From Nanobdellota archaeon (lineage in GTDB: Archaea > Nanobdellota > Nanobdellia > Pacearchaeales > GW2011-AR1): a DNA stretch of 47,273 bases. Positions 17,449 through 30,341 of this stretch are shown piece by piece. The position numbers were made by a program, and so were the translations under genes. A model generated the notes under the pieces. That model was not told the DNA's origin. It searched no databases and saw nothing but the letters and a program-made list of their open reading frames with translations. The stretch lies in NCBI GenBank assembly GCA_030648285.1, contig JAUSIC010000012.1:1-47273 (forward strand). The letters run 5' to 3'. Positions within the stretch are counted from its first letter, which is position 1, and each line of letters opens with the position of its first letter.

Positions 17449-19074
17449 ATGTTTGTGCGAAAAGTTGGAAACTCTCACAAATACTCACACACCACAGAGG
17501 TTGCTCGTATAATGCCACAAGAAGACATAATTGAGAGAATAAAGAATTATGAAAGAATAAACATAGATTTTTCTCCAAAAATTCCCCCATTAAAAAAAGA
17601 ACTCGACAAGACAGTTATTGATGTGAGATATTGCGTTATTTCTCCATATGCTTTTGTTCATATTTATTGGGACACAAAAATTTATGAATTGGTTTATGAA
17701 ATAGAAGAACCAATCTTAAATCCTGAAGAAGAAAAATACAGGGAACAAATAATAGTTGCAATGAGAGACATGATTAATTTTCAGACTATTGTTGGAAAGA
17801 ACAAAGAATCATTGCTGGATTATATTGACAAAAGATTCAAGATTTTAGCAATAGAAATGGGGATGGATATTTCTTATGAATCTTACAAGAAAGTTTTTTA
17901 TTATTTATGCAGGGATTTCATGGGATTTAATGAGATAGAACCAATCTTAAGAGATTATTTCATAGAAGATATTGAATGCAATGGTGTTAACAGCCCGATT
18001 TATGTTGTACACAGAATTTTTAGAAACTTGAAATCAAATATTCTTTTCAAGACAAATACAAAACTTGAGAGTTTTGTTGAAAAACTTGCTCAAAGATGCG
18101 GAAAATATGTCTCTTATGCACAACCAATTCTTGATGGAAGCCTTCCTGATGGTTCGAGAGTAAATGCAACTTACACGAAAGACATAACAAGCAGAGGGCC
18201 GACATTTACAATTAGAAAGTTCACAAAAACCCCATGGACTCCTCCTCAATTATTAAGTTTTGGAACACTAAGCCCTGAAATGCTTGCATATCTCTGGATT
18301 TTAGTCCAATACAGGATGAGCTTGCTGATTACAGGAGGAACAGGTTCTGGAAAAACTTCATTGCTGAACGCTGTTGCATTCTTTATTCCTCCTGAAGCAA
18401 GAGTCGTAAGCATTGAGGATACGAGAGAATTAAATCTTCCAAGAGAAAATTGGCTTCCAAGCGTTGTAAGAGAAGCAACAGGTGTTGGAGACAAAAAAGG
18501 AATTGACTTGTTCACTCTGCTAAGAAGTTCATTCAGGCAAAATCCTGATTATGTGATAGTTGGAGAAGTAAGAGGAAATGAAGCATTCGTATTGTTTCAA
18601 GGCATGGCTTCTGGACACTCTTCAATAAGCACCATGCACGCAGATTCTGTGGATACCTTGATAAAAAGATTAGAAACTCCTCCTATAGAACTTTCTCCAA
18701 CTTTGCTTAACATTCTTGATGTTGTACTAGTAATGACTCATGCAATAGTAAAGAAACAGGAAACAAGAAAATTAAAAGAAATAGTTGAAATAGTAAATGT
18801 AAATGATGACGGAACAGCTGTTACTAACACTCCTTTTACATGGAATCCTATGGATGACAAGTTTTACTCAAAAAAAACAAGCAAAGTTTTTGAAAAAATT
18901 TCTGCCAGATATGGATTAAGAGTGGATGATTTGGAATTGGAATTCAGAAGAAGAACCAGTCTTTTGTTCAAGCTTTATCAAAACAAGGTTTTTGGATTTG
19001 AAGAAATCCAAAACATCATAAATGAATATTACAAAAAACCAGAGCAAGTATTGAAAAGGTTTGGGATACAATGA
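17449..19074 (+). CDS. Type II/IV secretion system ATPase (archaeal pilus assembly)
   Basis: ITGGTGSGKTSLLNAVAFFIPPEARVVSIEDTRELNLP Walker A/Asp box, GHSSISTMHADSVDTLIKRLETPP His box; start uncertain. Confidence 0.93.
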   Translation: MFVRKVGNSHKYSHTTEVARIMPQEDIIERIKNYERINIDFSPKIPPLKKELDKTVIDVRYCVISPYAFVHIYWDTKIYELVYEIEEPILNPEEEKYREQIIVAMRDMINFQTIVGKNKESLLDYIDKRFKILAIEMGMDISYESYKKVFYYLCRDFMGFNEIEPILRDYFIEDIECNGVNSPIYVVHRIFRNLKSNILFKTNTKLESFVEKLAQRCGKYVSYAQPILDGSLPDGSRVNATYTKDITSRGPTFTIRKFTKTPWTPPQLLSFGTLSPEMLAYLWILVQYRMSLLITGGTGSGKTSLLNAVAFFIPPEARVVSIEDTRELNLPRENWLPSVVREATGVGDKKGIDLFTLLRSSFRQNPDYVIVGEVRGNEAFVLFQGMASGHSSISTMHADSVDTLIKRLETPPIELSPTLLNILDVVLVMTHAIVKKQETRKLKEIVEIVNVNDDGTAVTNTPFTWNPMDDKFYSKKTSKVFEKISARYGLRVDDLELEFRRRTSLLFKLYQNKVFGFEEIQNIINEYYKKPEQVLKRFGIQ

Positions 19075-19146
19075 TGTTTTCTAAAGAAGATATTGGTAAA
19101 TAATTAATCTAAGAACGCTGTTTAAAATAATAAAAAAGAGGCGATA

Positions 19147-19196
19147 AATTAAGTTGAGGTTTGAGTAACTATATATTAATTCGAGCGATAGCGAGA
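19147..19196 (+). repeat. Dispersed intergenic repeat, partial copy R4
   Basis: aattaagttgaggtttgagtaactatatattaattcgagcgatagcgag; resembles R9b. Confidence 0.6.
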
Positions 19197-19299
19197 CATT
19201 CATAATCAAAATATTTAATAACATAATTCTCATTTTTTATCTATGAGCAAATAGGAAATTTGCCACAAATACAAAAATGGTGAAGAGGTTTTTTGCATA

Positions 19300-19461
19300 A
19301 TGAATAAAGAGGGTATATCTTTTCTTAATCAGTTAATCAGAAGTCTTGAAGAAACAGAAATAAAGCTTGAAGATGCATATAATAGCAAGGATTCTGAAAG
19401 ATTAACTAGATACAAGAGTTTCATGCTGGAAATTCAGAAAAAAATCGGAGAAGCATTATGA
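19300..19461 (+). CDS. 53-aa helical protein coupled to the pilus membrane protein
   Basis: MNKEGISFLNQLIRSLEETEIKLEDAYNSKDSERLTRYKSFMLEIQKKIGEAL*; stop overlaps next ATG (ATGA). Confidence 0.75.
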   Translation: MNKEGISFLNQLIRSLEETEIKLEDAYNSKDSERLTRYKSFMLEIQKKIGEAL

Positions 19462-20756
19462 ATAACGAAAATTTTACTGCATTAAAAGAAATTATTCAGA
19501 AAGAGAAAAAAGCAATGAAAGAACTTGGAAATCTCTTAAATATGAAACAAGACAAAGAACTGGTTTCAAAACAAACAAAACAAATTCAAGATTTCTTGAA
19601 AAAAACAAATGAAAAAATCCCAGATATCTTAAGGAAAGTTTCTCTTATACAACCATTAAACAAACCAATTGATATTCCAGAGAAGAAATTTCAAAGACAA
19701 ACAGAAAAGATTGAAGAGAAAAAGGAAATAAGAAAGAAATTTGAATTTCCACAAGGAGTAAAAAAATTCAACTTGACAGAGCTTGAAAAACTGACTGTAA
19801 AAAGGCTGGGTATCGGAAAAAAGATAAAAGAGATTAAGGAAAAAGAAAGAAAGCCAAGCAAATATATAGGAACAGCAAACAGATTATTTTCAGAAACATC
19901 AAGAAACCTTCTGAAGCAGGATGTATTCAAAACGCTTGAAAAAAACCTTATACAGGCAAATATTGACATTGCTCCTGTTAGTTATGTTTCAACAATGATT
20001 TTCACAGCCATAATTGCTTCAGGAATTGCTTTTGTAATATTCTTGTTTTTATTGCTATTTAACATTGCGGACTTTCCATTTATCTCCTTCATGGCTGAAC
20101 CTCTAGGAGCAAGATTCCTGAAAGTTTTCTGGATTATCTTAGTTCTTCCCCTATTGACTTTTGTAGGAATGTATGTTTATCCTTCAATGGAAAAATCCAG
20201 CAATGAAAACAAAATAAACCAAGAACTTCCTTTTGCAGCAATACACATGGCAACAATTTCAGGCTCTTTAGTTGAACCAAGCAGAATTTTTGAAATAATA
20301 ATCTCAACAAAAGAATATCCTTTCTTAGAAAAAGAATTCAAGAAGCTTTTGAATTATGTCAATGTTTATGGTTATGATTTGGTAACTGCACTGAGAAATG
20401 TTGCGACAAACACATCAAGCAGAAAATTAGCTGACTTGCTGAACGGACTTGCAACAACAATAAACTCAGGAGGAGATTTGGCTGATTTTTTCAACAAAAG
20501 AGCACAGAGCCTGCTTTTCGATTACAGATTAGAAAGAGAGAAATATATAAAATTCTCAGAAACATTCATGGACATTTACATTAGCGCAGTAATAGCAGCA
20601 CCAATGATATTGATGCTTTTGCTGATGATGATGAAGGTTAGCGGCTTGGGACTCTCATTGAGCAGTGGAATGATAGCATTAATCATGGTTTTAGGAGTTG
20701 CAGCAATAAACGTTGTCTTTCTTGTATTCTTGCATTTAAGACAACCAGGAGACTAA
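19458..20756 (+). CDS. Type II secretion F-domain membrane protein (TadB/FlaJ-like)
   Basis: Charged N-terminus, several TM helices, ATISGSLVEPSRIFEII...LADLLNGLATTINSGGDLADFFNKRAQ. Confidence 0.85.
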   Translation: MNNENFTALKEIIQKEKKAMKELGNLLNMKQDKELVSKQTKQIQDFLKKTNEKIPDILRKVSLIQPLNKPIDIPEKKFQRQTEKIEEKKEIRKKFEFPQGVKKFNLTELEKLTVKRLGIGKKIKEIKEKERKPSKYIGTANRLFSETSRNLLKQDVFKTLEKNLIQANIDIAPVSYVSTMIFTAIIASGIAFVIFLFLLLFNIADFPFISFMAEPLGARFLKVFWIILVLPLLTFVGMYVYPSMEKSSNENKINQELPFAAIHMATISGSLVEPSRIFEIIISTKEYPFLEKEFKKLLNYVNVYGYDLVTALRNVATNTSSRKLADLLNGLATTINSGGDLADFFNKRAQSLLFDYRLEREKYIKFSETFMDIYISAVIAAPMILMLLLMMMKVSGLGLSLSSGMIALIMVLGVAAINVVFLVFLHLRQPGD

Positions 20757-20757
20757 C

Positions 20758-21606
20758 TTGGAGATAAAAAAACCTCAACTGATAGCAATAATAGCATCTG
20801 TCGTGGTAATCGGAGTTTCATTCATTTTTCTAAATACAAATTTATTTTTCCTGCTGATTGGAATTGGTGTCCTTATTGGGGTAACTCCTTTTATATTCCA
20901 AACAATCTATGAGACAAAAGTTTCAAATGAAAAAGAGGAAATGTTTCTTGAATTCACAAGAAACCTTGTTGAAAGTGTAAGAGTTGGAACTCCGATAAGC
21001 AAGAGCATCATAAACATAAAAGGAAAATCATACGGAGTTTTGAGCGAAAATGTCAATAAACTTGCAAACCAGATTTCATTAGGAATTCCATTGCATACTG
21101 CACTTCAGGTTTTTGCAAGAGATGTTAATAATAGAACAGTTTCAAGAGCATTGACACTCATCGGAGAAGCAGAAAGAGCAGGAGGAGACATTGGAGAAAT
21201 ATTAGAAGCTGTTGCAGAATCTGTAAGAACTTCTGACAAACTGAAGAAAGAAAGAAAAGCAACTATTTCCACATTGGTTGTTCAGGGTTATATCATATTC
21301 TTTATTTTCATGGCGATAATCTTAGTAATGCAATTCAAGATTCTTCCATTGCTTTCTGGAATTGCAGAATCAGGAGGATTGGGAATTGGCGGATTAAGTG
21401 GAGCATCTGGTTCAGGAAGTGCTGCTACCAAAGAAATTTCGTCTTCATTCTTATGGCTCTTGTTAGTCCAGGGTTTTTTCAGCGGCTTGACAATTGGAAA
21501 AATGTCAGAAGGAAACATAAAATCAGGACTAAAACATTCCTTTGCATTGATGGTTGTTTCTTTTCTTGTTTCTGCAGGAGCAAATCTGTTCATACCTGCT
21601 GGATAA
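20758..21606 (+). CDS. Type II secretion F-domain membrane protein (TadC/FlaJ-like)
   Basis: LEFTRNLVESVRVGTPISKSI...ALTLIGEAERAGGDIGEILEAVAESVR; TTG start. Confidence 0.85.
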   Translation: MEIKKPQLIAIIASVVVIGVSFIFLNTNLFFLLIGIGVLIGVTPFIFQTIYETKVSNEKEEMFLEFTRNLVESVRVGTPISKSIINIKGKSYGVLSENVNKLANQISLGIPLHTALQVFARDVNNRTVSRALTLIGEAERAGGDIGEILEAVAESVRTSDKLKKERKATISTLVVQGYIIFFIFMAIILVMQFKILPLLSGIAESGGLGIGGLSGASGSGSAATKEISSSFLWLLLVQGFFSGLTIGKMSEGNIKSGLKHSFALMVVSFLVSAGANLFIPAG

Positions 21607-21618
21607 TATTGCTTTAAA

Positions 21619-21643
21619 CGATTACAACAGGCTTCACATTAAC
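21619..21643 (-). repeat. Dispersed intergenic repeat, fragment R10
   Basis: gattacaacaggcttcacattaac matches the terminal module of R7/R5. Confidence 0.5.
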
Positions 21644-21693
21644 CCTTCTCTTCAATAAAATAAATTTATAAGTTTGGATTACTCTCTTCTATA

Positions 21694-22470
21694 ATGAACA
21701 AGAGAGGGAGTCACGTAGGAGCAATGCTGTCATTTGTTATTTTCATAACATTTCTTATTTTCCTTTATTCAATACTTCAACCAGCATTAAAAATAGAAGG
21801 TAGCAAAGAGGACATGGTTGATTATCTAACTGGAAAGTTAAGAGAAAATTTTACAGAACAATTGTTAAGCATATCCATTACTATAAATGAAGCTTACACT
21901 GGAGATTACATCAGTTCTGGAAAATCCTGCCTTAATGCTAAAAATATTTTAACAGGAATTGAACAACCCTCTATAGGATTGAACAGAGATTTGTTAATAA
22001 TAAAGAATTCAAGCAATTCAATTCTTCCTTACATTATAGAAACCGATGATTTATCAATTAAAACAGGACTTCACTTTGATGGCTTCTTCAAAGTATATTC
22101 TTCAAAATATATTGAAACTTCAAAATGCCCAACTTGCGGAATTTCTGGATGCTATCTTAAAACAGGAACAACTACAATACCTTATACGATAACTTCTGTT
22201 GGACAAATGAATGAAACTTTCTTAAAAAAAGCAAGAAGATTCAAAGAGGATTATGAATTAACAGGAGCTTATGAAACAATAAAGACCCAGTTAAAAGTTC
22301 CAGAGAATATTGAGTTTAGTTTTACCTTCAGGACAGCAGAAGGTGAAATAATAGAACCTTCAAAAGTTCCTCCAACTGGTGCAAATATTTATGTAGGGGA
22401 AACTCCTATTTTATATATAGATGAAAGTGCTAATCTTGAACCAGGCTTCCTGACTCTCAAGGTTTGGTAA
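21694..22470 (+). CDS. Pilin-like/secreted single-TM protein
   Basis: MNKRGSHVGAMLSFVIFITFLIFLYSILQPALK. Confidence 0.6.
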   Translation: MNKRGSHVGAMLSFVIFITFLIFLYSILQPALKIEGSKEDMVDYLTGKLRENFTEQLLSISITINEAYTGDYISSGKSCLNAKNILTGIEQPSIGLNRDLLIIKNSSNSILPYIIETDDLSIKTGLHFDGFFKVYSSKYIETSKCPTCGISGCYLKTGTTTIPYTITSVGQMNETFLKKARRFKEDYELTGAYETIKTQLKVPENIEFSFTFRTAEGEIIEPSKVPPTGANIYVGETPILYIDESANLEPGFLTLKVW

Positions 22471-22478
22471 AAAATAAT

Positions 22479-23009
22479 ATGAAAAAAAGAGCTCATGTAC
22501 ATTCACTCTGCAATTTTTTTCCAAAAAATCGCAAAAGTCATAAACCAACAATTTTTCAAAAGAAAAATCGCAGAGGATGGCTGAAAATTGTAGAAGCATT
22601 TATTGCAATACTTTTAGTTGCATCTGTTGCATTAATTGTAATAAACAGAAATGCAGCAAACAAGGATATTTCAGCAAGAGTTTATGAAGCAGAAATTTCA
22701 ATTTTAAGAGAAATCCAGTTAAACACTACGATGAGAACTTTAATATTAACAACCCAAATACCTCCTTCAACTACAGGAGTAGAATCAGAAATGGTAAATT
22801 TTCCTGTAATGATAAATAGTAAAATAGCTGAAAGAACTCCGAACTATCTTGAATGCAAAGGAAAAATCTGTGCTTCAAGCAATTCCTGCTTCTTGGACAA
22901 TACAGGAGATAAAAAAGAAATATTTGCCCAGAGCGTTATAATAACTGTTACTTCTGGCTCTACAGGATATGAACCAAAACAACTAAAGATTTTTTGCTGG
23001 TCGAGATAA
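22479..23009 (+). CDS. Pilin-like protein with extended N-terminus
   Basis: KKNRRGWLKIVEAFIAILLVASVALIVINRN. Confidence 0.6.
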   Translation: MKKRAHVHSLCNFFPKNRKSHKPTIFQKKNRRGWLKIVEAFIAILLVASVALIVINRNAANKDISARVYEAEISILREIQLNTTMRTLILTTQIPPSTTGVESEMVNFPVMINSKIAERTPNYLECKGKICASSNSCFLDNTGDKKEIFAQSVIITVTSGSTGYEPKQLKIFCWSR

Positions 23010-23010
23010 A

Positions 23011-23460
23011 ATGAGAATTAGAAAGGCAACAGAACAAGATAAAAAACAAGCCATAAAAATTGCTGAAGAATTAAAAGAATGGTTTACTAGAACAGCAATT
23101 AAAAATATGAAAATTGATTTTGATTTAAATAGTTTAATTGTAATTATAGATAAAAATAAGGTTTTTGGCTTTTTGTGTTATACTTCTTATTCTGGAAGAA
23201 TGCAACTAATCTGGATGGGAGTGAAGAGAAGTGTCCAGAGAAAAGGATTAGGAGATAAACTTCTAAAATGGTTAGAAAGAGAGGCTAAAAAATTAGGATT
23301 ACATTTAATAGAAGTTGAAACCTTGCCTGATGAAGATGATTATGAACCTTACAAACAAACTCGAGCATTCTATTATAAAAATGGTTTTAAGAGAATTTTG
23401 TATAGAAAATCAAGAACTAAAGGTGAAGACGATCAGATTGTTTTAGAAAAGAAATTATAA
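23011..23460 (+). CDS. GNAT-family N-acetyltransferase
   Basis: MGVKRSVQRKGLGDKLLKWLEREAKKLGLHLIEVET...RAFYYKNGFKRI. Confidence 0.88.
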   Translation: MRIRKATEQDKKQAIKIAEELKEWFTRTAIKNMKIDFDLNSLIVIIDKNKVFGFLCYTSYSGRMQLIWMGVKRSVQRKGLGDKLLKWLEREAKKLGLHLIEVETLPDEDDYEPYKQTRAFYYKNGFKRILYRKSRTKGEDDQIVLEKKL

Positions 23461-23462
23461 AG

Positions 23463-23543
23463 ATGAAAAAATTCAAATTCCTCTACTCGGAACCCGAATT
23501 TTTTAAGAAACAAATAGAAATGAAAACAAAAGGAGAAATATGA
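23463..23543 (+). CDS. 26-aa leader-like ORF echoing the archease start
   Basis: MKKFKFLYSEPEFFKKQIEMKTKGEI*; first 21 nt 19/21 identical to archease start; ATGA overlap. Confidence 0.4.
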   Translation: MKKFKFLYSEPEFFKKQIEMKTKGEI

Positions 23544-23953
23544 AAAAATTTGAATTCCTCGAACATACTGCAGATGTAAAATTTCGAGCATTTGGAAAAA
23601 ATATAGAAGAAGTTTTTTCTAATTCTGCATTAGCAATGAAAGAAAAAATTTATGATGAGAAAATCAAGAAAAAGGCAATGAAAAAAATAAAAGTTCAGGG
23701 AAAAGATTTTGAGTCTCTTCTTTACATATTTCTTGAAAAATTCCTTTATCTTTTAGAGGGAGAAAACTTTATTTTTGACAAAATTAAAAAAATAAAAATA
23801 GACAAAGAAAAATTTAAGTTAGAAGCAGAAGTTTCAGGAGACAAGGCATCAAGTTATGATATTTCAAATCCTGTAAAAGCTGTAACTTACAATGAGATGT
23901 TTGTAAAGAAGGAAAGGGAGAAATGGATTAGCCAGGTTGTGTTGGATGTTTAG
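23540..23953 (+). CDS. Archease (RtcB cofactor)
   Basis: MKKFEFLEHTADVKFRAFGKNIEEVFSNSALAM; adjacent to RtcB. Confidence 0.92.
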   Translation: MKKFEFLEHTADVKFRAFGKNIEEVFSNSALAMKEKIYDEKIKKKAMKKIKVQGKDFESLLYIFLEKFLYLLEGENFIFDKIKKIKIDKEKFKLEAEVSGDKASSYDISNPVKAVTYNEMFVKKEREKWISQVVLDV

Positions 23954-23956
23954 ATG

Positions 23957-24046
23957 TCTGCTTCGCGAATATTGATGATTATGATAATCTAAAACGACGA
24001 TGTTAAGTTGAACAAAATTGACAACAGGCTTCAATTTTTCTATTAA
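23957..24046 (-). repeat. Dispersed intergenic repeat, copy R5
   Basis: Minus strand ttaatagaaaaattgaagcctgttgt...gttcaacttaacatcgtcgttttagattatcataa...ttcgcgaagcaga. Confidence 0.8.
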
Positions 24047-24103
24047 TTGTTTTCTATTCCATCAATTAAAAAATATTATAAACTTCTAGAAATTAACAAA
24101 TTT

Positions 24104-27001
<2,898 letters not shown>

Positions 27002-27075
27002 ACCTTTTTCTCTGATTTTTGTTACTCCTTTATAGAAATGAATAAATTTAAATATAAGTATTACCTGTGTATTTG

Positions 27076-28584
27076 ATGGTAAAAAGTCTAGAACAAGAGG
27101 CAAAAGAAGGAAGGTTTAGACGAGGTATAAAAAGAGCAACTTTAGTAGCGAGTGCTTTGCTCGGTTTATTGCCTGTTATGATAAGCTGTAAAAATTCCCC
27201 TGTTGGTCCAAATCAAAAGCCAACAGCAGAGATATATGTAACTCCAAATAGAGGAGTTGCTCCGTTTTCCGCTCAAATTGTAGTTAATGGTGAAGACCCT
27301 GATGGACAAAATGACATTAAAGAATACAGCGCTTTTGCAGATTATAACAAAAATTTCAAAGAAGACGATGGAGAGGGATTAGTTCCTAGCCAATCAACTC
27401 CAATTGACATTCCTTATACTTTTAGTAATCCTGGAAATTTTAAGATATATGGAAAAGTTGTTGATTCTGCTGGAGTTGAAGACATAAAAAGTTCAGATGA
27501 ACTGGAAATTTCTGCCCCTCCTGTAACACCACCAGTAACGCCTCCTCCAGTTGAACCTCCTGTAGATCCTCCTACTCCACCTATAGAACCGCCTGTTGAT
27601 GAAGATTATCTAACTGTTCATGGAAGAGTAGAAAATTTTGAAAAAGAAGGAGTTGGAATAGAAGCAATAGTTGAAGTATTAGATCCATCAAATAATTCTC
27701 TTGGTACAACACAAACAGATACTAATGGATATTTTGAATTTCAATCAACAACTAAAAAAGCTAAAGATTTGAATGAAATTACTCTAAAAGCAACAGGAGG
27801 AACTTCTTTAACTCATGAAAGTTATACAAGAATGATAAGAGCAAGTGTGAATAAAGATGCAGAACCAGATGTTGATTTAGCAAAACCTGTTGGAGTGGTG
27901 TCATATCCGGATTTATTAAAAGGAGAAGACTTTAGCAAAGAAGATTTTAAACAATATATGAAAGAAGTAAATCCTCTTGTATTAAAATATAATGTTCAAA
28001 ATGTAGAAATAACAGTTGATAATCCCTTAGATGCTACAAATCCAACAAACCCACCAAGAGGTTCATTTACATCAATTCCAGGAGAGAATAACGATGAAAT
28101 TGATTCAATTGAACAAAAGGTTCTTGATGAAGATGATATTGCAAGCCTTGCTCCTGGAAAAACATTATATGTTCAAAGAGACGATGAAACTACTACAAAA
28201 AAACATTATTCTGTCCAAAACGGGGAGATTGTTCCTGAAGATGGTTGGGCTATTGTTGTAAGAGATAAGAATATGAATACAGCAGGAACAACTCTAACAA
28301 GTGGAAGTGGTGGAAGTGTATACGGAACAGTAATTTTCCTAAAAGATCCTTTGAATAAAGGAATTACTACTCATGAATTCGGACATAGCTTAGCATTTAC
28401 TGGGCATGCAAAAACACTTGCTAAGAAAGAAGCAGATGGGAAATATTATGCAAATGAGAAAACAATAATGGCAGAGGCTGTTAATTCTCCTTATGAAAAA
28501 CCAGGTTTTGCTGATAAAAAAGCAGCTAAGATACTTTATGCATATCCTGGAGAAGATATTGAGAATTACTTAGGATTAAACTAA
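27076..28584 (+). CDS. Putative lipoprotein metallopeptidase-like protein with carboxypeptidase-regulatory-like domain
   Basis: VMISC lipobox, Pro-rich linker, VHGRVENFEKEGVGIEAIVEV...TDTNGYFEF, TTHEFGHSLAFTGH zinc motif. Confidence 0.78.
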   Translation: MVKSLEQEAKEGRFRRGIKRATLVASALLGLLPVMISCKNSPVGPNQKPTAEIYVTPNRGVAPFSAQIVVNGEDPDGQNDIKEYSAFADYNKNFKEDDGEGLVPSQSTPIDIPYTFSNPGNFKIYGKVVDSAGVEDIKSSDELEISAPPVTPPVTPPPVEPPVDPPTPPIEPPVDEDYLTVHGRVENFEKEGVGIEAIVEVLDPSNNSLGTTQTDTNGYFEFQSTTKKAKDLNEITLKATGGTSLTHESYTRMIRASVNKDAEPDVDLAKPVGVVSYPDLLKGEDFSKEDFKQYMKEVNPLVLKYNVQNVEITVDNPLDATNPTNPPRGSFTSIPGENNDEIDSIEQKVLDEDDIASLAPGKTLYVQRDDETTTKKHYSVQNGEIVPEDGWAIVVRDKNMNTAGTTLTSGSGGSVYGTVIFLKDPLNKGITTHEFGHSLAFTGHAKTLAKKEADGKYYANEKTIMAEAVNSPYEKPGFADKKAAKILYAYPGEDIENYLGLN

Positions 28585-28634
28585 TTTTTTTATAAAACAA
28601 AAATCTTTATAAAACTCATTTCTTTAATATAAGC

Positions 28635-30341
28635 ATGCAAAAGAGGAAGACGAAACTATTAGTTTCTTTGATATTATTTATATTTTTAATCGGCTTTAGT
28701 TCTGCATTGACTTGCAGTGTATTAACACCAGCACAATGTAACTCTTTAACTCCAGCAGGACATGTCTTGATGAATTTCTCATCTGATATAAATGCTCATG
28801 GTGGAAAAGATTATACTAATCGTGTTTTATGCTGTGATCAAGGTAGTAATATTGCTTGTTCTGCCTTGACTAATCCACTTACAGGAGAACCAAAAAATAA
28901 AATTTTGGGGTTATCTACTTTAACTAATGGACATATAGAAGGACCTGATCAAAATCACTATCCAAGTACAGGAGATATATGTTATGAAGATTTAGATTGC
29001 ATTACAACAAATTTAGCATGTCCTACAGATCACTCTTTAGAACTATTGAAATTATCCTCTTCAACAAATGCTCATGAAGGAACAGGGACAGGATATCCAA
29101 CTAGAATATGCTGTGGTTCTGCATTATTACTTGGACAATCTTGTTCTCTCTCTTCTGCTTCTTGGGGAAGAACAGATGCTCATGATGATGAAATAGTTGC
29201 AATGAATGTCCAAGGAACATACTGCGGTGGACAAGTTACTTTTCAGATATACGAAGATGATTTGGTAAATGATGATGCTTTAACTCCTATTTTACAAGGC
29301 ACTTACCCTTCTAAAGATTGGCAATCTAAATGGACTTATTCTGGAGATGATGATTTAGGAAATGATGCAAGAAGTTATTATTTTATTGCTTCTGTTGCTG
29401 GTTCTCAAGTCACAAGCAATATATTAACTGTTTCAAAACAAACTATTCAAGAATGGTGTGCTGCTAATTCAATAGATGGATGCAGTGATTATTCTCAAGC
29501 ACAATGTTCAGAAAATCGTTGTGGAATAAACCTAGGATGCCCTTCAATGCAAACAGGAGAAACATGTAGTTGTGCATGGAGTACTGCAGTTACTCCTGCT
29601 TCTTGTAATCCTGTAATAATAGGTGCAACAGAAACAGATAGTGATGGAGATGGTTTAACAGATGATGAAGAAGATGTTGATGGAGATGGAATTGTCGATT
29701 CTGGTGAAACAAATCCTAATGATCCTGATACAGATAATGATGGATTTAGTGATAGTGAAGAAGTTGCTGCTGGAACAGATCCTTTAGACCCTGCAGATCA
29801 TCCATTACCAGATGATAATAACAACGACGGGGATGTCACTGATCCTGGAGATGATGCTGATGGAGATGGATTGATAAACAGCGTAGAAACAGATACAGGA
29901 ACTTATGTCAGTCCGACAAATACAGGAACAGACTCTAATGACTCTGATTCTGATAATGATGGATTTAGTGATGGTGACGAAGTCAGATTAGGAACAGACC
30001 CTAATGATGATTCTGATTTTCCTCGAGCAATAACAGGCAGAACAATAGGCAATAAAATAATTCATGTAATAGACACAGATACAGACGGATGTGATGATGG
30101 AGTATTAGAATACCAATGGTGGTGCGAATGGACAGGAGCTTCAGCAGATGATCGTCCTGGTGCAGAAGAATGTCCTATAAAAACTAATCCTAAACCTGAA
30201 TTCGCTTCATGCATTGCACAGGCACAATTGCCATTCTTTGGAACTTATCAATTCATAATAAGTTTTGTTTTAATATTAGGAATTTATTTCTTGATAGCGA
30301 AGATAAAGAAGAGAAAATTAGGGAAAGTGTTAATAGAATAA
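28635..30341 (+). CDS. Surface protein with thrombospondin-type-3-like Ca-binding repeats and C-terminal TM
   Basis: DSDGDGLTDDEEDVDGDGIVDSGETNPNDPDTDNDGFSDSEEVAAGTDPLDP; signal peptide; terminal TM. Confidence 0.85.
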   Translation: MQKRKTKLLVSLILFIFLIGFSSALTCSVLTPAQCNSLTPAGHVLMNFSSDINAHGGKDYTNRVLCCDQGSNIACSALTNPLTGEPKNKILGLSTLTNGHIEGPDQNHYPSTGDICYEDLDCITTNLACPTDHSLELLKLSSSTNAHEGTGTGYPTRICCGSALLLGQSCSLSSASWGRTDAHDDEIVAMNVQGTYCGGQVTFQIYEDDLVNDDALTPILQGTYPSKDWQSKWTYSGDDDLGNDARSYYFIASVAGSQVTSNILTVSKQTIQEWCAANSIDGCSDYSQAQCSENRCGINLGCPSMQTGETCSCAWSTAVTPASCNPVIIGATETDSDGDGLTDDEEDVDGDGIVDSGETNPNDPDTDNDGFSDSEEVAAGTDPLDPADHPLPDDNNNDGDVTDPGDDADGDGLINSVETDTGTYVSPTNTGTDSNDSDSDNDGFSDGDEVRLGTDPNDDSDFPRAITGRTIGNKIIHVIDTDTDGCDDGVLEYQWWCEWTGASADDRPGAEECPIKTNPKPEFASCIAQAQLPFFGTYQFIISFVLILGIYFLIAKIKKRKLGKVLIE

